Assembly (NCBI RefSeq): GCF_934725225.1
Contig: NZ_CAKVAM010000001.1
Coordinates: 541,003-605,002 of the forward strand
Direction: 5' to 3'
DNA from: an uncultured Treponema sp.
Lineage (GTDB): Bacteria > Spirochaetota > Spirochaetia > Treponematales > Treponemataceae
Length of the DNA: 64,000 nt
Of the stretch, positions 16,020-24,968 are shown piece by piece. Numbering within the stretch: position 1 is the first letter of the stretch; the number at the start of each line of letters is the position of its first letter. The notes below the pieces were generated by a model. The model ran no database searches. It was not told the DNA's origin and saw nothing but the letters and a program-made list of their open reading frames with translations. The translations under genes were made by a program, and so were the position numbers.

Positions 16020-17201
16020 ATGCTTGAAGAAATGTTTGCTGAAGTTGAGAGTGAGCTTATTTATCATATCATTCCTTTCTGGAAAAAAATGAAGGATGAT
16101 GAGCGCGGCGGATTCTACGGACTTCTTGATTTCGACTTGAATCTGCATAAGGATGCTGAAAAAAGCTGTATTCTTAACAGCCGCATTCTTTGGTTCTTTT
16201 CTAACGCATATAAACTGCTGGAAGACAAAGAACTTGTGGATTATGCCAAGCACGCTTACAAATTCCTTTGCGATAAATTCTTCGACAAGGAAAACGGCGG
16301 AGTGTTCTGGTCTGCAAATGCTGACGGAAGTGTTCTTGACTCAACAAAGCATACTTACAATCAGGCGTTTGCAATTTATGCCTTGTCTAGCTACTACGAT
16401 ATTTCGCACGACAGAAATGCGCTGGACAAAGCATTCGAACTTTACAAGACAATCGAAACTAAATGCCGCGATGCAGATGGCTACCTTGAATCTTTCACTG
16501 CTGACTTCAAGCCTAACGAAAATGACAAGCTTAGCGAAAATGGCGTAACAGCTGAACGGACGATGAACACTTTGCTTCACGTTCTTGAAGGCTACACAGA
16601 GCTTTACCGTGTGAGCCGCAGTGCTGATGTAAAGAAAGATCTTGTTTTTATCTTGAATCAGTTTGCTGACAAAATTTGGAATCCAAAGGAAAAACGGCAG
16701 GAAGTTTTCTTTGATAAAAATTTCAATTCGCTGATTGACTTGTATTCTTATGGACACGACATAGAAACTTCTTGGCTTGTTGACAGAACTCTTGAAGTTC
16801 TTGCCGATGACGAGCTTCGCCAGAAAATTGCGCCAATCACAGAAATCATTCCGTACAGAATTTTAAAAACTGCCTACAAAGACAATTCTGTAATGAATGA
16901 ATGCGAGCGCGGAAAAAATAGCGAGATTCGCATTTGGTGGGTTCAGGCTGAGTCTGTTGTTGGCTTTTTGAATGCATATCAAAAAACGAATGACAAAAAA
17001 TTCCTTGATGCCGCCCAGTCAGTTTGGAGTTATATCAAGAATTATATAGTTGACAAGCGCGATGGCTCGGAATGGTTCTGGTGCGTTGATGCTGAGCGCA
17101 AGCCTTCAAGCCGCCAGCCTATAGTTGAGCCATGGAAATGTCCTTACCACAACGGACGAATGTGCTTTGAAGCAATTTCAAGAATCAAGAGGATAAAATG
17201 A
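16020..17201 (+). CDS. Mannobiose/cellobiose 2-epimerase (AGE superfamily)
   Basis: A 393-residue (alpha/alpha)6-barrel enzyme. His246 in YGHDIETSW and His377 in CPYHNGR correspond in spacing to the catalytic histidines of cellobiose 2-epimerase, and His111 in HTYNQAF to a third conserved histidine. N-terminal HIIPFW and GGFYG are family hallmarks. In the known mannan pathway it converts beta-1,4-mannobiose to mannosyl-glucose, the substrate of the next enzyme. It overlaps that gene by 4 nt (ATGA). It has no signal peptide, so it acts in the cytoplasm. Confidence 0.9.
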   Translation: MLEEMFAEVESELIYHIIPFWKKMKDDERGGFYGLLDFDLNLHKDAEKSCILNSRILWFFSNAYKLLEDKELVDYAKHAYKFLCDKFFDKENGGVFWSANADGSVLDSTKHTYNQAFAIYALSSYYDISHDRNALDKAFELYKTIETKCRDADGYLESFTADFKPNENDKLSENGVTAERTMNTLLHVLEGYTELYRVSRSADVKKDLVFILNQFADKIWNPKEKRQEVFFDKNFNSLIDLYSYGHDIETSWLVDRTLEVLADDELRQKIAPITEIIPYRILKTAYKDNSVMNECERGKNSEIRIWWVQAESVVGFLNAYQKTNDKKFLDAAQSVWSYIKNYIVDKRDGSEWFWCVDAERKPSSRQPIVEPWKCPYHNGRMCFEAISRIKRIK

Positions 17202-18373
17202 ACTTTGAAGAAAAAGTAAAAATTCAGATAGAAAAATATGAGTCGCTCATCGCAATGAAAAATGAAAAGAGCGATTTTTACAACGGAATCTTTGACCGTT
17301 ACAAGAATCCAGTTCTTACAAGAAATCATGTTCCGCTTTTTTGGAAGTACGACATGAATCCTGCGACAAATCCGTTTTTTATGGAACGGCTCGGCGTGAA
17401 TGCAGTAATGAATTCCGGCGCATTGTATATTGACGGAAAATTCTATCTTGTTGCCCGTGTTGAAGGCGCAGACAGAAAATCATTTTTTGCCGTTGCAGAA
17501 AGCACTTCCGGCGTGGACGGATTCAGATTCTGGGATTATCCTGTTCAGCTTCCAGACACTTGCTCAGAAGAAACAAATGTTTATGATATGCGTCTTACTC
17601 AGCATGAAGACGGATGGATTTACGGAATTTTCTGCTCGGAAAGCAAAGACACAAAATCAAAGGACTTGAGTGCGGCTGTTGCTTGTGCAGGAATTGTTCG
17701 CACAAAAGATTTAAAGAAGTGGGAGCGTCTTCCAAACTTAAAGACATTGCGTTCTCCTCAGCAAAGAAACGTTGTCCTTCTTCCTGAATTTGTAAACGGA
17801 AAATATGCATTTTACACGCGCCCGATGGATGACTTTATTGATACAGGAAGCGGCGGTGGAGTAGGCTTTGGTCTTTGCGATGACATAACAAATGCCGTGA
17901 TTGACGAAGAAAAAATTTCAAGCAGAAGAAAGTACCATACAATCACAGAAGTTAAAAACGGAGCTGGAGCAGTTCCAATAAAAACAGAACGTGGCTGGAT
18001 TCATATTGCGCATGGAGTCCGCAACACAGCTGCCGGTCTTCGCTACGTGCTTTACTGCTTTGCAACTGATTTAAAAGATCCTGCAAAAGTAATCGCCGAA
18101 CCTTCAGGACTTTTCCTTGGACCGCTTGGAGAAGAGCGCGTGGGAGACGTTTCCAATGTTGTGTTTACAAACGGAGCTGCGGTTACGCCGTCTGGCAATG
18201 TCTACATTTATTATGCCTCAAGCGACACACGGCTTCATGTTGCGACAACAACACTTGAAAAACTTACCGACTATGTATTCAACACGCCGTCTGACCCGGG
18301 ACGTTCTGCTGACTGCGTAAAACAGAGATGCGATTTCATTGCAAAAAACCTTGAGTTCATAAACAAAAAATAA
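17198..18373 (+). CDS. 4-O-beta-D-mannosyl-D-glucose phosphorylase (GH130_1)
   Basis: A 391-residue five-bladed propeller enzyme. Catalytic Asp130 lies in TNVYDMRLT; phosphate-binding residues fit RSPQQRNVVLLPE and RRKYHTITEVKNGAGAVP. Length and motifs match GH130 subfamily 1 enzymes that phosphorolyse mannosyl-glucose to mannose-1-phosphate and glucose. It overlaps the epimerase gene by 4 nt, which makes and supplies its substrate. Cytoplasmic. Confidence 0.9.
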   Translation: MNFEEKVKIQIEKYESLIAMKNEKSDFYNGIFDRYKNPVLTRNHVPLFWKYDMNPATNPFFMERLGVNAVMNSGALYIDGKFYLVARVEGADRKSFFAVAESTSGVDGFRFWDYPVQLPDTCSEETNVYDMRLTQHEDGWIYGIFCSESKDTKSKDLSAAVACAGIVRTKDLKKWERLPNLKTLRSPQQRNVVLLPEFVNGKYAFYTRPMDDFIDTGSGGGVGFGLCDDITNAVIDEEKISSRRKYHTITEVKNGAGAVPIKTERGWIHIAHGVRNTAAGLRYVLYCFATDLKDPAKVIAEPSGLFLGPLGEERVGDVSNVVFTNGAAVTPSGNVYIYYASSDTRLHVATTTLEKLTDYVFNTPSDPGRSADCVKQRCDFIAKNLEFINKK

Positions 18374-18392
18374 ATTTCGGAGAATAAAAAAA

Positions 18393-19382
18393 ATGATTAA
18401 GATTAAAGGCGAATCAATTCCAAATATGCCGTGGGAAGACAAACCAGCTGGCTTTACCAAACCTGTTTGGCGATACTCAAAAAATCCTGTTATCGGAAGA
18501 AATCCAATTCCGAATGTAACCCGCATATTCAACAGCGCAGTCGCATTGTGGAAAGACGGCGGTTTTGTCGGCGTATTCCGTGCTGAAACTTGCAACGGAA
18601 TTCCTTACCTTTACTACGGATTCAGCGATGACGCCCTCAATTGGAAATTCAGCGATGACAAGATTAAAATCACTGATGAAAACGGAAACGATGTAAGCCC
18701 GAACTACGCTTATGATCCGCGCCTTGTAAAAATCGATGATGTCTATCACATAATTTGGTGCACGGATTTCCACGGAGCTTCAATCGGAATCGCGAAAACA
18801 AAAGACTTCAAGACTTTCACTTCTAAAGGCAACGGCTTTCTTCCGTTCAACAGAAACGGCGTTTTGTTCCCAAGAAAATTCAACGGAAAATATTATATTA
18901 TGACACGCCCGTCAGACAGCGGACACACTCCGTTTGGCGACATTTTCCTTTCTGAAAGCGATGACCTTTTGCACTGGGGCAACCACAAATGGATTATGGG
19001 AAAATCAAGCGAATGGTGGCAGTCTGTAAAAATCGGCGCGGGCTGTGCTCCAATTGAAACTGAAGAAGGCTGGCTTTTGTTCTACCACGGCGTTACAGGA
19101 ACTTGCTCCGGCTTTGTTTATTCAATGGGCGCGGCACTTTTAGACTTAGAAGATCCTTCAAAAGTGATTCATCGCTGCGGAAACTTTCTTCTTACGCCTG
19201 AAGTTGAATACGAAGAACGCGGCTTTGTTGCAAATGTTGTGTTCCCTTGTGCAGCTCTTGTTGACGCTGACACAAACAGAATTGCAATTTACTACGGCGC
19301 GGCGGATACAAATACAGCTTTGTGCTTTACCACTGTTGATGATGTTATTTCTTACATCAAAAAATATGACATCGTAAAGTGA
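18393..19382 (+). CDS. Beta-1,4-mannooligosaccharide phosphorylase (GH130_2)
   Basis: A 329-residue GH130 enzyme distinct from its neighbour: shorter, with catalytic Asp108 in YAYDPRLV and the GxGxxPI motif GAGCAPIETEEGW. These traits fit subfamily 2 enzymes that shorten mannooligosaccharides from the non-reducing end to give mannose-1-phosphate. Together the two phosphorylases conserve glycosidic-bond energy. A Shine-Dalgarno GGAG lies about 12 nt before ATG. Confidence 0.85.
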   Translation: MIKIKGESIPNMPWEDKPAGFTKPVWRYSKNPVIGRNPIPNVTRIFNSAVALWKDGGFVGVFRAETCNGIPYLYYGFSDDALNWKFSDDKIKITDENGNDVSPNYAYDPRLVKIDDVYHIIWCTDFHGASIGIAKTKDFKTFTSKGNGFLPFNRNGVLFPRKFNGKYYIMTRPSDSGHTPFGDIFLSESDDLLHWGNHKWIMGKSSEWWQSVKIGAGCAPIETEEGWLLFYHGVTGTCSGFVYSMGAALLDLEDPSKVIHRCGNFLLTPEVEYEERGFVANVVFPCAALVDADTNRIAIYYGAADTNTALCFTTVDDVISYIKKYDIVK

Positions 19383-19391
19383 GTTGCAAAA

Positions 19392-20165
19392 ATGCTAAAG
19401 CTTAATCCTATTCACTGCGACAAAATCTGGGGATACGAAAGATGGATAGCTTCCACACATCCCGATGGCTACCAGAAAGAATTCTTAAATGCCATTGGAA
19501 AGGACTATCCGCTTATCGTGAAAGTGATTCAGGCGAATGAAACACTTTCTGTTCAGGTTCATCCTGATGACGAAACTGCAAAAAAACTTGAAGGCGAGGG
19601 CGTTCGCGGAAAAACTGAATGCTGGTACGTTCTTGACGCAGAGCCTGATGCAAAACTTGCCTACGGAATAAAAGAAAATTTTTCCAAGGAGCAGATTGCT
19701 TCTTCTATACAGCAGGGAACTTTTCAAAATGAACTGAATTTTATCAGCGTAAAGAAAGGCGACTTTGTTTTTATTCCGTCTGGAACTGTCCACGCCATTG
19801 GAAAAGGAATCCGCGTTCTGGAAGTTCAGCAGTCAAGCAACATAACTTACAGAATGTATGACTGGGGACGTCCGCGCGAGCTTCATGTTCAAAAAAGCCT
19901 TGAATCTCTTAAGAACAACAATCTGTTGAATGCAGGACCTTTCCACGGAAAGTTTGAATGCGAATATTTTTCACTTGAATTGTTTGCGGAAAAAACTTTC
20001 TCTGCCACAAAACTGACTTTGCTTTACTTGCTTGAAGGACAGAATGTTGAGCTTTGCGGTTCTGGCGGAACAAAAATTCCTATGTCGCAGGAAGATATTG
20101 TTGCGGTTTTCCCTGACGAAACAATTTCTATAAACGGAACTTCAAAGTTCATGAAGATTTGCTAG
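19392..20165 (+). CDS. manA: Mannose-6-phosphate isomerase, class I
   Basis: A 257-residue cupin-fold isomerase. Zinc-ligand motifs QVHPDDE and HAIGKG, substrate-binding ETECWY-like KTECWYVL, and the C-terminal RxYDWGR typical of short bacterial ManA are present. It converts mannose-6-phosphate to fructose-6-phosphate. It is last in the operon, 9 nt after the GH130 gene. A phosphomannomutase needed to convert mannose-1-phosphate is not in the window. Confidence 0.9.
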   Translation: MLKLNPIHCDKIWGYERWIASTHPDGYQKEFLNAIGKDYPLIVKVIQANETLSVQVHPDDETAKKLEGEGVRGKTECWYVLDAEPDAKLAYGIKENFSKEQIASSIQQGTFQNELNFISVKKGDFVFIPSGTVHAIGKGIRVLEVQQSSNITYRMYDWGRPRELHVQKSLESLKNNNLLNAGPFHGKFECEYFSLELFAEKTFSATKLTLLYLLEGQNVELCGSGGTKIPMSQEDIVAVFPDETISINGTSKFMKIC

Positions 20166-20172
20166 TTCTGCA

Positions 20173-20226
20173 AAGTGTTTTATGGCTAGAAACAACTATT
20201 TCTAGTTATAAAACACTTGATTTTTT
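20173..20226 (+). terminator. Long hairpin terminator of the mannan operon
   Basis: AAGTGTTTTAT (20173-20183) pairs with ATAAAACACTT (20208-20218); two G-T wobbles then CTAGAAA with TTTCTAG extend it to a 20-bp stem, loop CAACTA. A run of six Ts follows. It begins 8 nt after the manA stop. Confidence 0.8.
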
Positions 20227-20455
20227 ATCAAAACAAAGTGTTTTTATTAAAAAACTAGATGATTTTAGTTCAAAAACAACTAGTTTTTGTCAAAAAACAG
20301 ATGAATTTTGTGCTAAAACAAGTGTTTTTGTCAAAAAACAGATGAATTTTGTTTTAAGACAAGTGTTTTTAGCCTAAAAATAGATGAATTTGTGTCATAA
20401 ACAAGTGTTTTTCCTTTAAAAACAGATGAATTTGCTCATAAACAAGTTCTTTTTA
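20227..20455 (+). repeat. Tandem array of ~42-bp AT-rich units after the mannan operon
   Basis: AGATGA recurs at 20257, 20299, 20340, 20382 and 20424 (41-42 bp period), each time about 20 bp from an ACAAGTGTTTTT-like half. ACACTT/AAGTGT also appears in the preceding terminator stem. Up to 20599 nothing else is seen. A 72-codon frame across it is judged chance. Confidence 0.75.
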
Positions 20456-20599
20456 CTCTCTGACTAGAACTTAAATGCGCTTTGCCATTTAAAAAGTGTT
20501 TTTAGATATTTTTCTTTTAAATGTATCTTGTTTTTATGGATAAGTTGTCTTTGTTTTTCTCTTGATAAATTCAGTCAAAATTTTATAATTAGAATTAAA

Positions 20600-21328
20600 A
20601 TGAAGAGAATTTTTTTGCTTTTCGGTTTGATTTTCTCCTGCGCTTTTTGCTTCGCTTTTCCGTGCGTTTCGCAGTTTGTCGAGGCCGGCACTGGCTATGT
20701 TGCGGCAAAAAATGTGGAGCGCGAATTCAATCCCTTTAACTTCACTTACGGAATCGAAGAGAAAAACAATTTCGCACCGAATTTCAAGGCTCTTGCTTCA
20801 GTTCAGTTTTCCGACAAAATTTTTGACTTTACAACGCTCGGAAATTATTTTATTCCGCGGCTGGGTCAGGAGACTGAATCTCAAAAACTCGGCTTCGGCG
20901 CGGAGCTTGTCTATCATTTTCAGCGTTACTACGATTTGTATTCTGAGCACGACATTTATCTTGAGGGAGTTTTTCGACTTGCGTTGAAGAATCGGCTTCT
21001 CTTTCTTGCGAATTTAGGTTCTGGCTTGAAGTTTGCAAGAATCGACGCTGTTGACCGCGATTTTCTCTGGGATTTTTCTTTGAGCGGCTCTGTCGCCTTG
21101 AATTATTATTTTGATTCCGGCGCAGAAATTTTCGGCTCTGTCGTTTCGCACGAGCTTTACCGCTATCCGCTTGCGTTCACGCCGCTTTATTCTCTTGGAT
21201 TCGCTTGGAATTTCAAGAATGGGCTTAGAATCTCTTCTGATTTCGGCTTGCGACTGCGCGACCAGTTTGTTGTTGCGCCTTACATCGACCGCTACGAATG
21301 GAATTTAAAAGCGAGGTTTTCATTTTGA
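20600..21328 (+). CDS. Predicted outer-membrane beta-barrel protein
   Basis: About 242 residues from ATG 20600: signal peptide MKRIFLLFGLIF...CFAF, then alternating aromatic/polar strands and a C-terminal ARFSF ending in Phe, the usual barrel terminus. It overlaps the next gene, a lipoprotein phosphoesterase. The family is not recognised, and its substrate or role is unknown. No clear Shine-Dalgarno precedes the chosen start. Confidence 0.6.
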   Translation: MKRIFLLFGLIFSCAFCFAFPCVSQFVEAGTGYVAAKNVEREFNPFNFTYGIEEKNNFAPNFKALASVQFSDKIFDFTTLGNYFIPRLGQETESQKLGFGAELVYHFQRYYDLYSEHDIYLEGVFRLALKNRLLFLANLGSGLKFARIDAVDRDFLWDFSLSGSVALNYYFDSGAEIFGSVVSHELYRYPLAFTPLYSLGFAWNFKNGLRISSDFGLRLRDQFVVAPYIDRYEWNLKARFSF

Positions 21329-22254
21329 GAAAATTTAGAAGATTTTTCATTTTGACTTCATTTTTGATTTCGCTTGCTTTTTCTTCATGCGCAAACTACG
21401 GATTTTATCAGCTTTTGTTCGGCGAGGAAGACGTTGACGAGCGTTTCAGCGGATTTTCAAACTTGAGTGGCGAAACAGTTCTTTCTTCGGATTTAGGCTT
21501 GAACGGAAAATATAGCTTTATCGTTGTTACGGACGTTCACATTGGCGCGAGTGACGTTCACTCTTCAAAAATGAATGATTTCTTAGACGAGATTTCCTCG
21601 CTTTTTGAAAGCGGCGACAAGACAAAAATTCCGAGATTTATAGTGAACTTGGGCGACACAGCCGACGGCGGGCATTTATCCGAATTCAATGAATACAATT
21701 CCTATCTTGAAAAAATCAGAAATCTTGCGCTTGAAAAAAATGTTGTAAGCTCGGCGGAAGATTTTAAGGTTTACACGATTCTTGGAAACCACGACCTTTA
21801 CAACAACGGCTGGACAGACTGGAAAAAGACGATTTATCCGTACAAGTCAACTTATTATTTTTCGCTTTCTAGTGGCTTCGGTTCTTCGCCGTTCAGTTTT
21901 TATTTTGTGGATACAGGAAACGGCGCGTTTGGAACTGACCAGCTTGATTCTTTTGAAAAACTGCTGAAATTAGATGCGAACCCGAAGATGGTTTTCTCGC
22001 ATTATCCTTTTTACAGCGACAATGTTCCTTTGATGGCTCTTGAAGACACAGCTGAGCGCAATTATCTTCTTTCGCTTTTTGCAAAAAACAATGTGAAATC
22101 TCTTTTCGGCGGCCACGTTCACAGGGTTTTTGAGCACGGATTCGGAAGCTTCTCGCAAGTGAACACTTCCGCGCTTTTCAAGAACGGCGCGTTCCGCCTT
22201 GTTACAGTGGACGAAAGCAATACGAGCGTTTCAACTAAATTGATTGAGTTTTAA
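21325..22254 (+). CDS. Calcineurin-like metallophosphoesterase lipoprotein
   Basis: All metal-binding motifs are present: TDVHIG (D-x-H), NLGDTADGG, LGNHDLY, FSHYPFY and GGHVHR. The N-terminus has a lipobox AFSSC ending at Cys22 if TTG 21325 is the start. That start overlaps the preceding stop (TTGA) and has GAGG 8 nt upstream; ATG 21298, inside the previous gene, is the alternative. Probably an extracytoplasmic phosphoesterase or nuclease-like enzyme coupled to the barrel gene. Confidence 0.8.
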   Translation: MRKFRRFFILTSFLISLAFSSCANYGFYQLLFGEEDVDERFSGFSNLSGETVLSSDLGLNGKYSFIVVTDVHIGASDVHSSKMNDFLDEISSLFESGDKTKIPRFIVNLGDTADGGHLSEFNEYNSYLEKIRNLALEKNVVSSAEDFKVYTILGNHDLYNNGWTDWKKTIYPYKSTYYFSLSSGFGSSPFSFYFVDTGNGAFGTDQLDSFEKLLKLDANPKMVFSHYPFYSDNVPLMALEDTAERNYLLSLFAKNNVKSLFGGHVHRVFEHGFGSFSQVNTSALFKNGAFRLVTVDESNTSVSTKLIEF

Positions 22255-22304
22255 ATTTGCGTTTTGCTTTGCCACGTTGAATTAAAACTCAGCATTCATG
22301 GCGG

Positions 22305-22715
22305 CTAGAATTTAAATGCGCGCTGCTGTTTCAAAAGCGACTTGAGCTTTTTCGTTTTAAGGCGTTTTTCTTTTGAAGCTGCGGTTGGCTTTGTCTTTAT
22401 TCTCTTTTTGTTGATTTTTACAGCTGAAACGATTTTAGATTCGAGGCGTTCCAGCGCAATTTTTCTGTTTTGCTCTTGAAATCTTGAATCTTCGCAGTCA
22501 ATGAAAATTTCAAAGTCTTTGTTGATTGAAGATTTCAGTTTGCTTGTTAAAAGCTCTAGTTCTTTTTCGGAAAGTCCTGAAAGTTTTGCAAGCGGAATTG
22601 CAATGTGGACTTTTGTGTTTACTTTGTTTACATTTTGTCCGCCTTTTCCGCCGGAATGTGCAAATGAAAAAACTGCGTTGCTGCAAATTGAATCGTGAAG
22701 TTTTTCTTTGTCCAT
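22305..22715 (-). CDS. arfB: Peptidyl-tRNA hydrolase ArfB-like (stalled-ribosome release)
   Basis: A 136-residue RF-1/RF-2-like protein lacking codon-recognition domains. The GGQ motif (25-27) in SGGKGGQNVNK sits as in ArfB/YaeJ, and the tail from about residue 105 is strongly basic (KRIKTKPTAASKEKRLKTKKLKSLL), matching the ArfB tail that enters the empty mRNA channel. It rescues ribosomes stalled on non-stop mRNA. Confidence 0.85.
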   Translation of the reverse strand: MDKEKLHDSICSNAVFSFAHSGGKGGQNVNKVNTKVHIAIPLAKLSGLSEKELELLTSKLKSSINKDFEIFIDCEDSRFQEQNRKIALERLESKIVSAVKINKKRIKTKPTAASKEKRLKTKKLKSLLKQQRAFKF

Positions 22716-22743
22716 TAGTTTTTCCGTAAAAATATTTCAGTCT

Positions 22744-22776
22744 GAAAAAAAAGAGCCGCCTGCATTCAGACAGCTC
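22744..22776 (-). terminator. Terminator of the dapA-asd operon
   Basis: The hairpin at 22753-22776 (GAGC with GCTC and CTG with CAG, two mismatches) is flanked by an A-tract, giving eight Ts on the minus strand. A T-run also lies on the plus side. Confidence 0.65.
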
Positions 22777-22803
22777 CAGTTTTTTTATTGAAGGTTTTTC
22801 TGT

Positions 22804-22833
22804 CAGATTGCCGTATCAAGTACGGCAATGACA
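22804..22833 (+). repeat. Dispersed intergenic hairpin element, copy D
   Basis: ATTGCCGTA (22807-22815), TCAAG, TACGGCAAT (22821-22829), GACA. The 9-bp stem is perfect and differs from copy C by compensated changes. Confidence 0.85.
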
Positions 22834-22849
22834 AAATTCAACATTCTTT

Positions 22850-23941
22850 CTACAGATTGTCGAAAAATCCTTTTGCCTTTAAAAGTTCTGCGTTCAGGAT
22901 TCCGCCAAGGGCTGCGCCGCGCTTTGTGTTGTGGCTAAGCGAAACAAACTTGATGTCGAACACATTGCATGGGCGAAGGCGTCCGATTACGCAAGCCATT
23001 CCTTTTTCTGTCTCGCGGTCGCGACGTGGCTGCGGGCGGTTTTCTTCGTGGCGAACAACAATCGGATGCTCCGGCGCGCTTGGAAGATTCAATTCCTGCG
23101 GAACTGATTTATAGGAAGTCCAGATTTTTTCAATTTCTTCAAGACTTGGCTTTTTGTCAGCAAACTCAAGCGAAACGCAAGCTGTGTGCCCGTCGATTAC
23201 CGGAACGCGCGTACAAGTTGAAGAAACAACCGGATATTCAGCATTCACGATTTTTCCGTCCTGAACTTTTCCAAGAATCTTAAGACATTCTTTTTCAGTC
23301 TTTTCTTCCTCGCCGCCGATGAACGGAACGATATTGTCAATCATGTCAAAAGAAGGAACTCCCGGATAACCAGCTCCGCTTGTTGCCTGCAAAGTTGTAA
23401 CAATCATTCTTTTGATTGGATAGCCAGCCTGAATCAACGCATGAATCGGCATCATGTAAGTCTGGAGCGAACAGTTCGGCTTTACTGCAATAAATCCTTT
23501 GTCCCAGCCGTGGTGCTTTTTCTGCTCAGCAATAACATCAAGATGAGAATAGTTGATTTCCGGCACAAGCATTGGAACATCTTCTGTCCAGCGGTTTGCA
23601 GAAGCATTAGAAACAACAGGAATTCCTTCCGCAGCGTAAGCAGCTTCCAAAGCCTTTATTTCTTCTTTGCCCATTTCAAGCGCAGAAAAAACAAACTGGC
23701 ATTTTCCAAGAGCCTTTTTCTCATCGTTTGCATCCTCAACAATCAAGTCTGCAACACCAGCAGGAATTTCAGCGCCGATAAGCCAACGGTTCTTCACCGC
23801 ATCCTTGTACGCTTTTCCAGCTGAACGAGGGCTTGCCGCAACGTAAGTCACTTCAAACCAGGGATGATTTTCCAAAAGCTTTATATAACGCTGGCCAACC
23901 ATTCCAGTTGCGCCCAAAACACCTACTTTAATCTTTTCCAT
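22850..23941 (-). CDS. asd: Aspartate-semialdehyde dehydrogenase
   Basis: About 363 residues from ATG 23941 (AGGAG 8 nt upstream). N-terminal GATGMVGQRY binds NADP, and the nucleophile Cys157 lies in KPNCSLQ. Further motifs (SGAGYPGVPSFDMIDN) match the archaeal/fungal-type subgroup of the enzyme. It makes aspartate semialdehyde for lysine, threonine and methionine. Transcribed after dapA with a 21-nt gap. Confidence 0.93.
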   Translation of the reverse strand: MEKIKVGVLGATGMVGQRYIKLLENHPWFEVTYVAASPRSAGKAYKDAVKNRWLIGAEIPAGVADLIVEDANDEKKALGKCQFVFSALEMGKEEIKALEAAYAAEGIPVVSNASANRWTEDVPMLVPEINYSHLDVIAEQKKHHGWDKGFIAVKPNCSLQTYMMPIHALIQAGYPIKRMIVTTLQATSGAGYPGVPSFDMIDNIVPFIGGEEEKTEKECLKILGKVQDGKIVNAEYPVVSSTCTRVPVIDGHTACVSLEFADKKPSLEEIEKIWTSYKSVPQELNLPSAPEHPIVVRHEENRPQPRRDRETEKGMACVIGRLRPCNVFDIKFVSLSHNTKRGAALGGILNAELLKAKGFFDNL

Positions 23942-23962
23942 AAAAAGCACTCCTTTTTTCTA

Positions 23963-24877
23963 TTATAAGTTGCATTCTTTTATTGCGGCTTCCACAACTT
24001 TTTTTGCTTCGTCAGTTATTTCAACTAACGGAAGCCTTACAGAGCCTGCCGGAAGTCCTTTGAAATTCATTGCATATTTTATTGAAGTTGGATTTCCGTC
24101 AACAAACGCTGCCTTAAAGAACGGAAGCATTCTGTAGTGAATTTTTCTTGCCTTGTCAAAGTTTCCTTTAAGTCCTTCAGTAACCATTTCTGTTACAAGT
24201 GCAGGAGCAAGATTTGAAACAACTGAAATAACTCCGTCTCCGCCAGCTGCCATGAGCGGAAGCGTAAGTCCGTCGTCCCCGGAAAGAACTGCGAAGTCAG
24301 TTTTTTTTGACTTGATTTTTGCAATCACATCCATCATCTGCGAAATATTTCCGCTTGCTTCCTTTACGCCCGCAATGTTCGGAAGTTCCGCAATGCGCTC
24401 CAGCAAGTCTGTAGGAATATTAAGCCCTGTTCGTCCCTGAATATTGTAAACGACAATCGGAATTCCAACTTTTGAAACTGCTTCAAAGTGCCGGAAGATT
24501 CCTTCTTTTGACGGCTTATTGTAATACGGAGTTACGACAAGAGCTGCGTCTGCTCCGGCTTTTTTTGCACGTTCGCAATAGAAAACAGCATCCTTTGTGT
24601 TGTTTGAGCCAGCTCCAAGAATTACAGGAATTTTTTTACCAGAGTTTTTTTCAAATTTGCGGACTTCCTCGAATACAATTTCGATAATCTTGTCCTCTTC
24701 GCTGCCGGGTTTTTCATCAAGAGTCGGAGTTTCTGCCGTCGTTCCAAGCGGAACCAGACCGTCTATGCCTTGCTCCAGCTGAAATTTTACATTTTTTCTG
24801 AAGCCCTCGTAATCTATTGAACCATCATTGTTCATTGGTGTAATCATTGCTGTAAAAGCACCACGAAATTTAATCAT
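23963..24877 (-). CDS. dapA: 4-hydroxy-tetrahydrodipicolinate synthase
   Basis: A 304-residue TIM-barrel lyase. Schiff-base Lys172 lies in AGVKEASGN, with GTTAETPTL and the Tyr of VVYNIQGRTG completing the active site. ATG 24877 is chosen because GGAGG sits 5 nt upstream; a longer frame to 24931 lacks support. It condenses pyruvate and aspartate semialdehyde in the DAP pathway, linking to asd here and dapL at 57462. Confidence 0.93.
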   Translation of the reverse strand: MIKFRGAFTAMITPMNNDGSIDYEGFRKNVKFQLEQGIDGLVPLGTTAETPTLDEKPGSEEDKIIEIVFEEVRKFEKNSGKKIPVILGAGSNNTKDAVFYCERAKKAGADAALVVTPYYNKPSKEGIFRHFEAVSKVGIPIVVYNIQGRTGLNIPTDLLERIAELPNIAGVKEASGNISQMMDVIAKIKSKKTDFAVLSGDDGLTLPLMAAGGDGVISVVSNLAPALVTEMVTEGLKGNFDKARKIHYRMLPFFKAAFVDGNPTSIKYAMNFKGLPAGSVRLPLVEITDEAKKVVEAAIKECNL

Positions 24878-24903
24878 AGGGACCTCCAAATATTTTTGCA
24901 TAA

Positions 24904-24931
24904 TTATTACATTTTTATAGAAAAAAAGCAA
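24904..24931 (-). promoter_or_regulatory. Candidate dapA promoter
   Basis: Minus strand TTGCTT (24926-24931), 16-bp spacer, TAATAA (24904-24909). No lysine-riboswitch-like sequence is apparent between here and dapA. Confidence 0.45.
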
Positions 24932-24968
24932 CGCAATGAAAATTTCGCCATTGGTTTTTAAAACAGAA

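Noticed and set aside
20159..20377. A 72-codon open frame across the post-mannan repeats
   Set aside because: It starts inside the manA stop region, follows the repeat period, has no Shine-Dalgarno and encodes low-complexity sequence.
20227..20455. CRISPR array
   Set aside because: Units are 41-42 bp with no separate unique spacers, sequence drifts along the whole unit, and no cas gene is present.
24878..24968. Lysine riboswitch before dapA
   Set aside because: The predicted leader is only about 25 nt and none of the conserved lysine-box pieces is visible.
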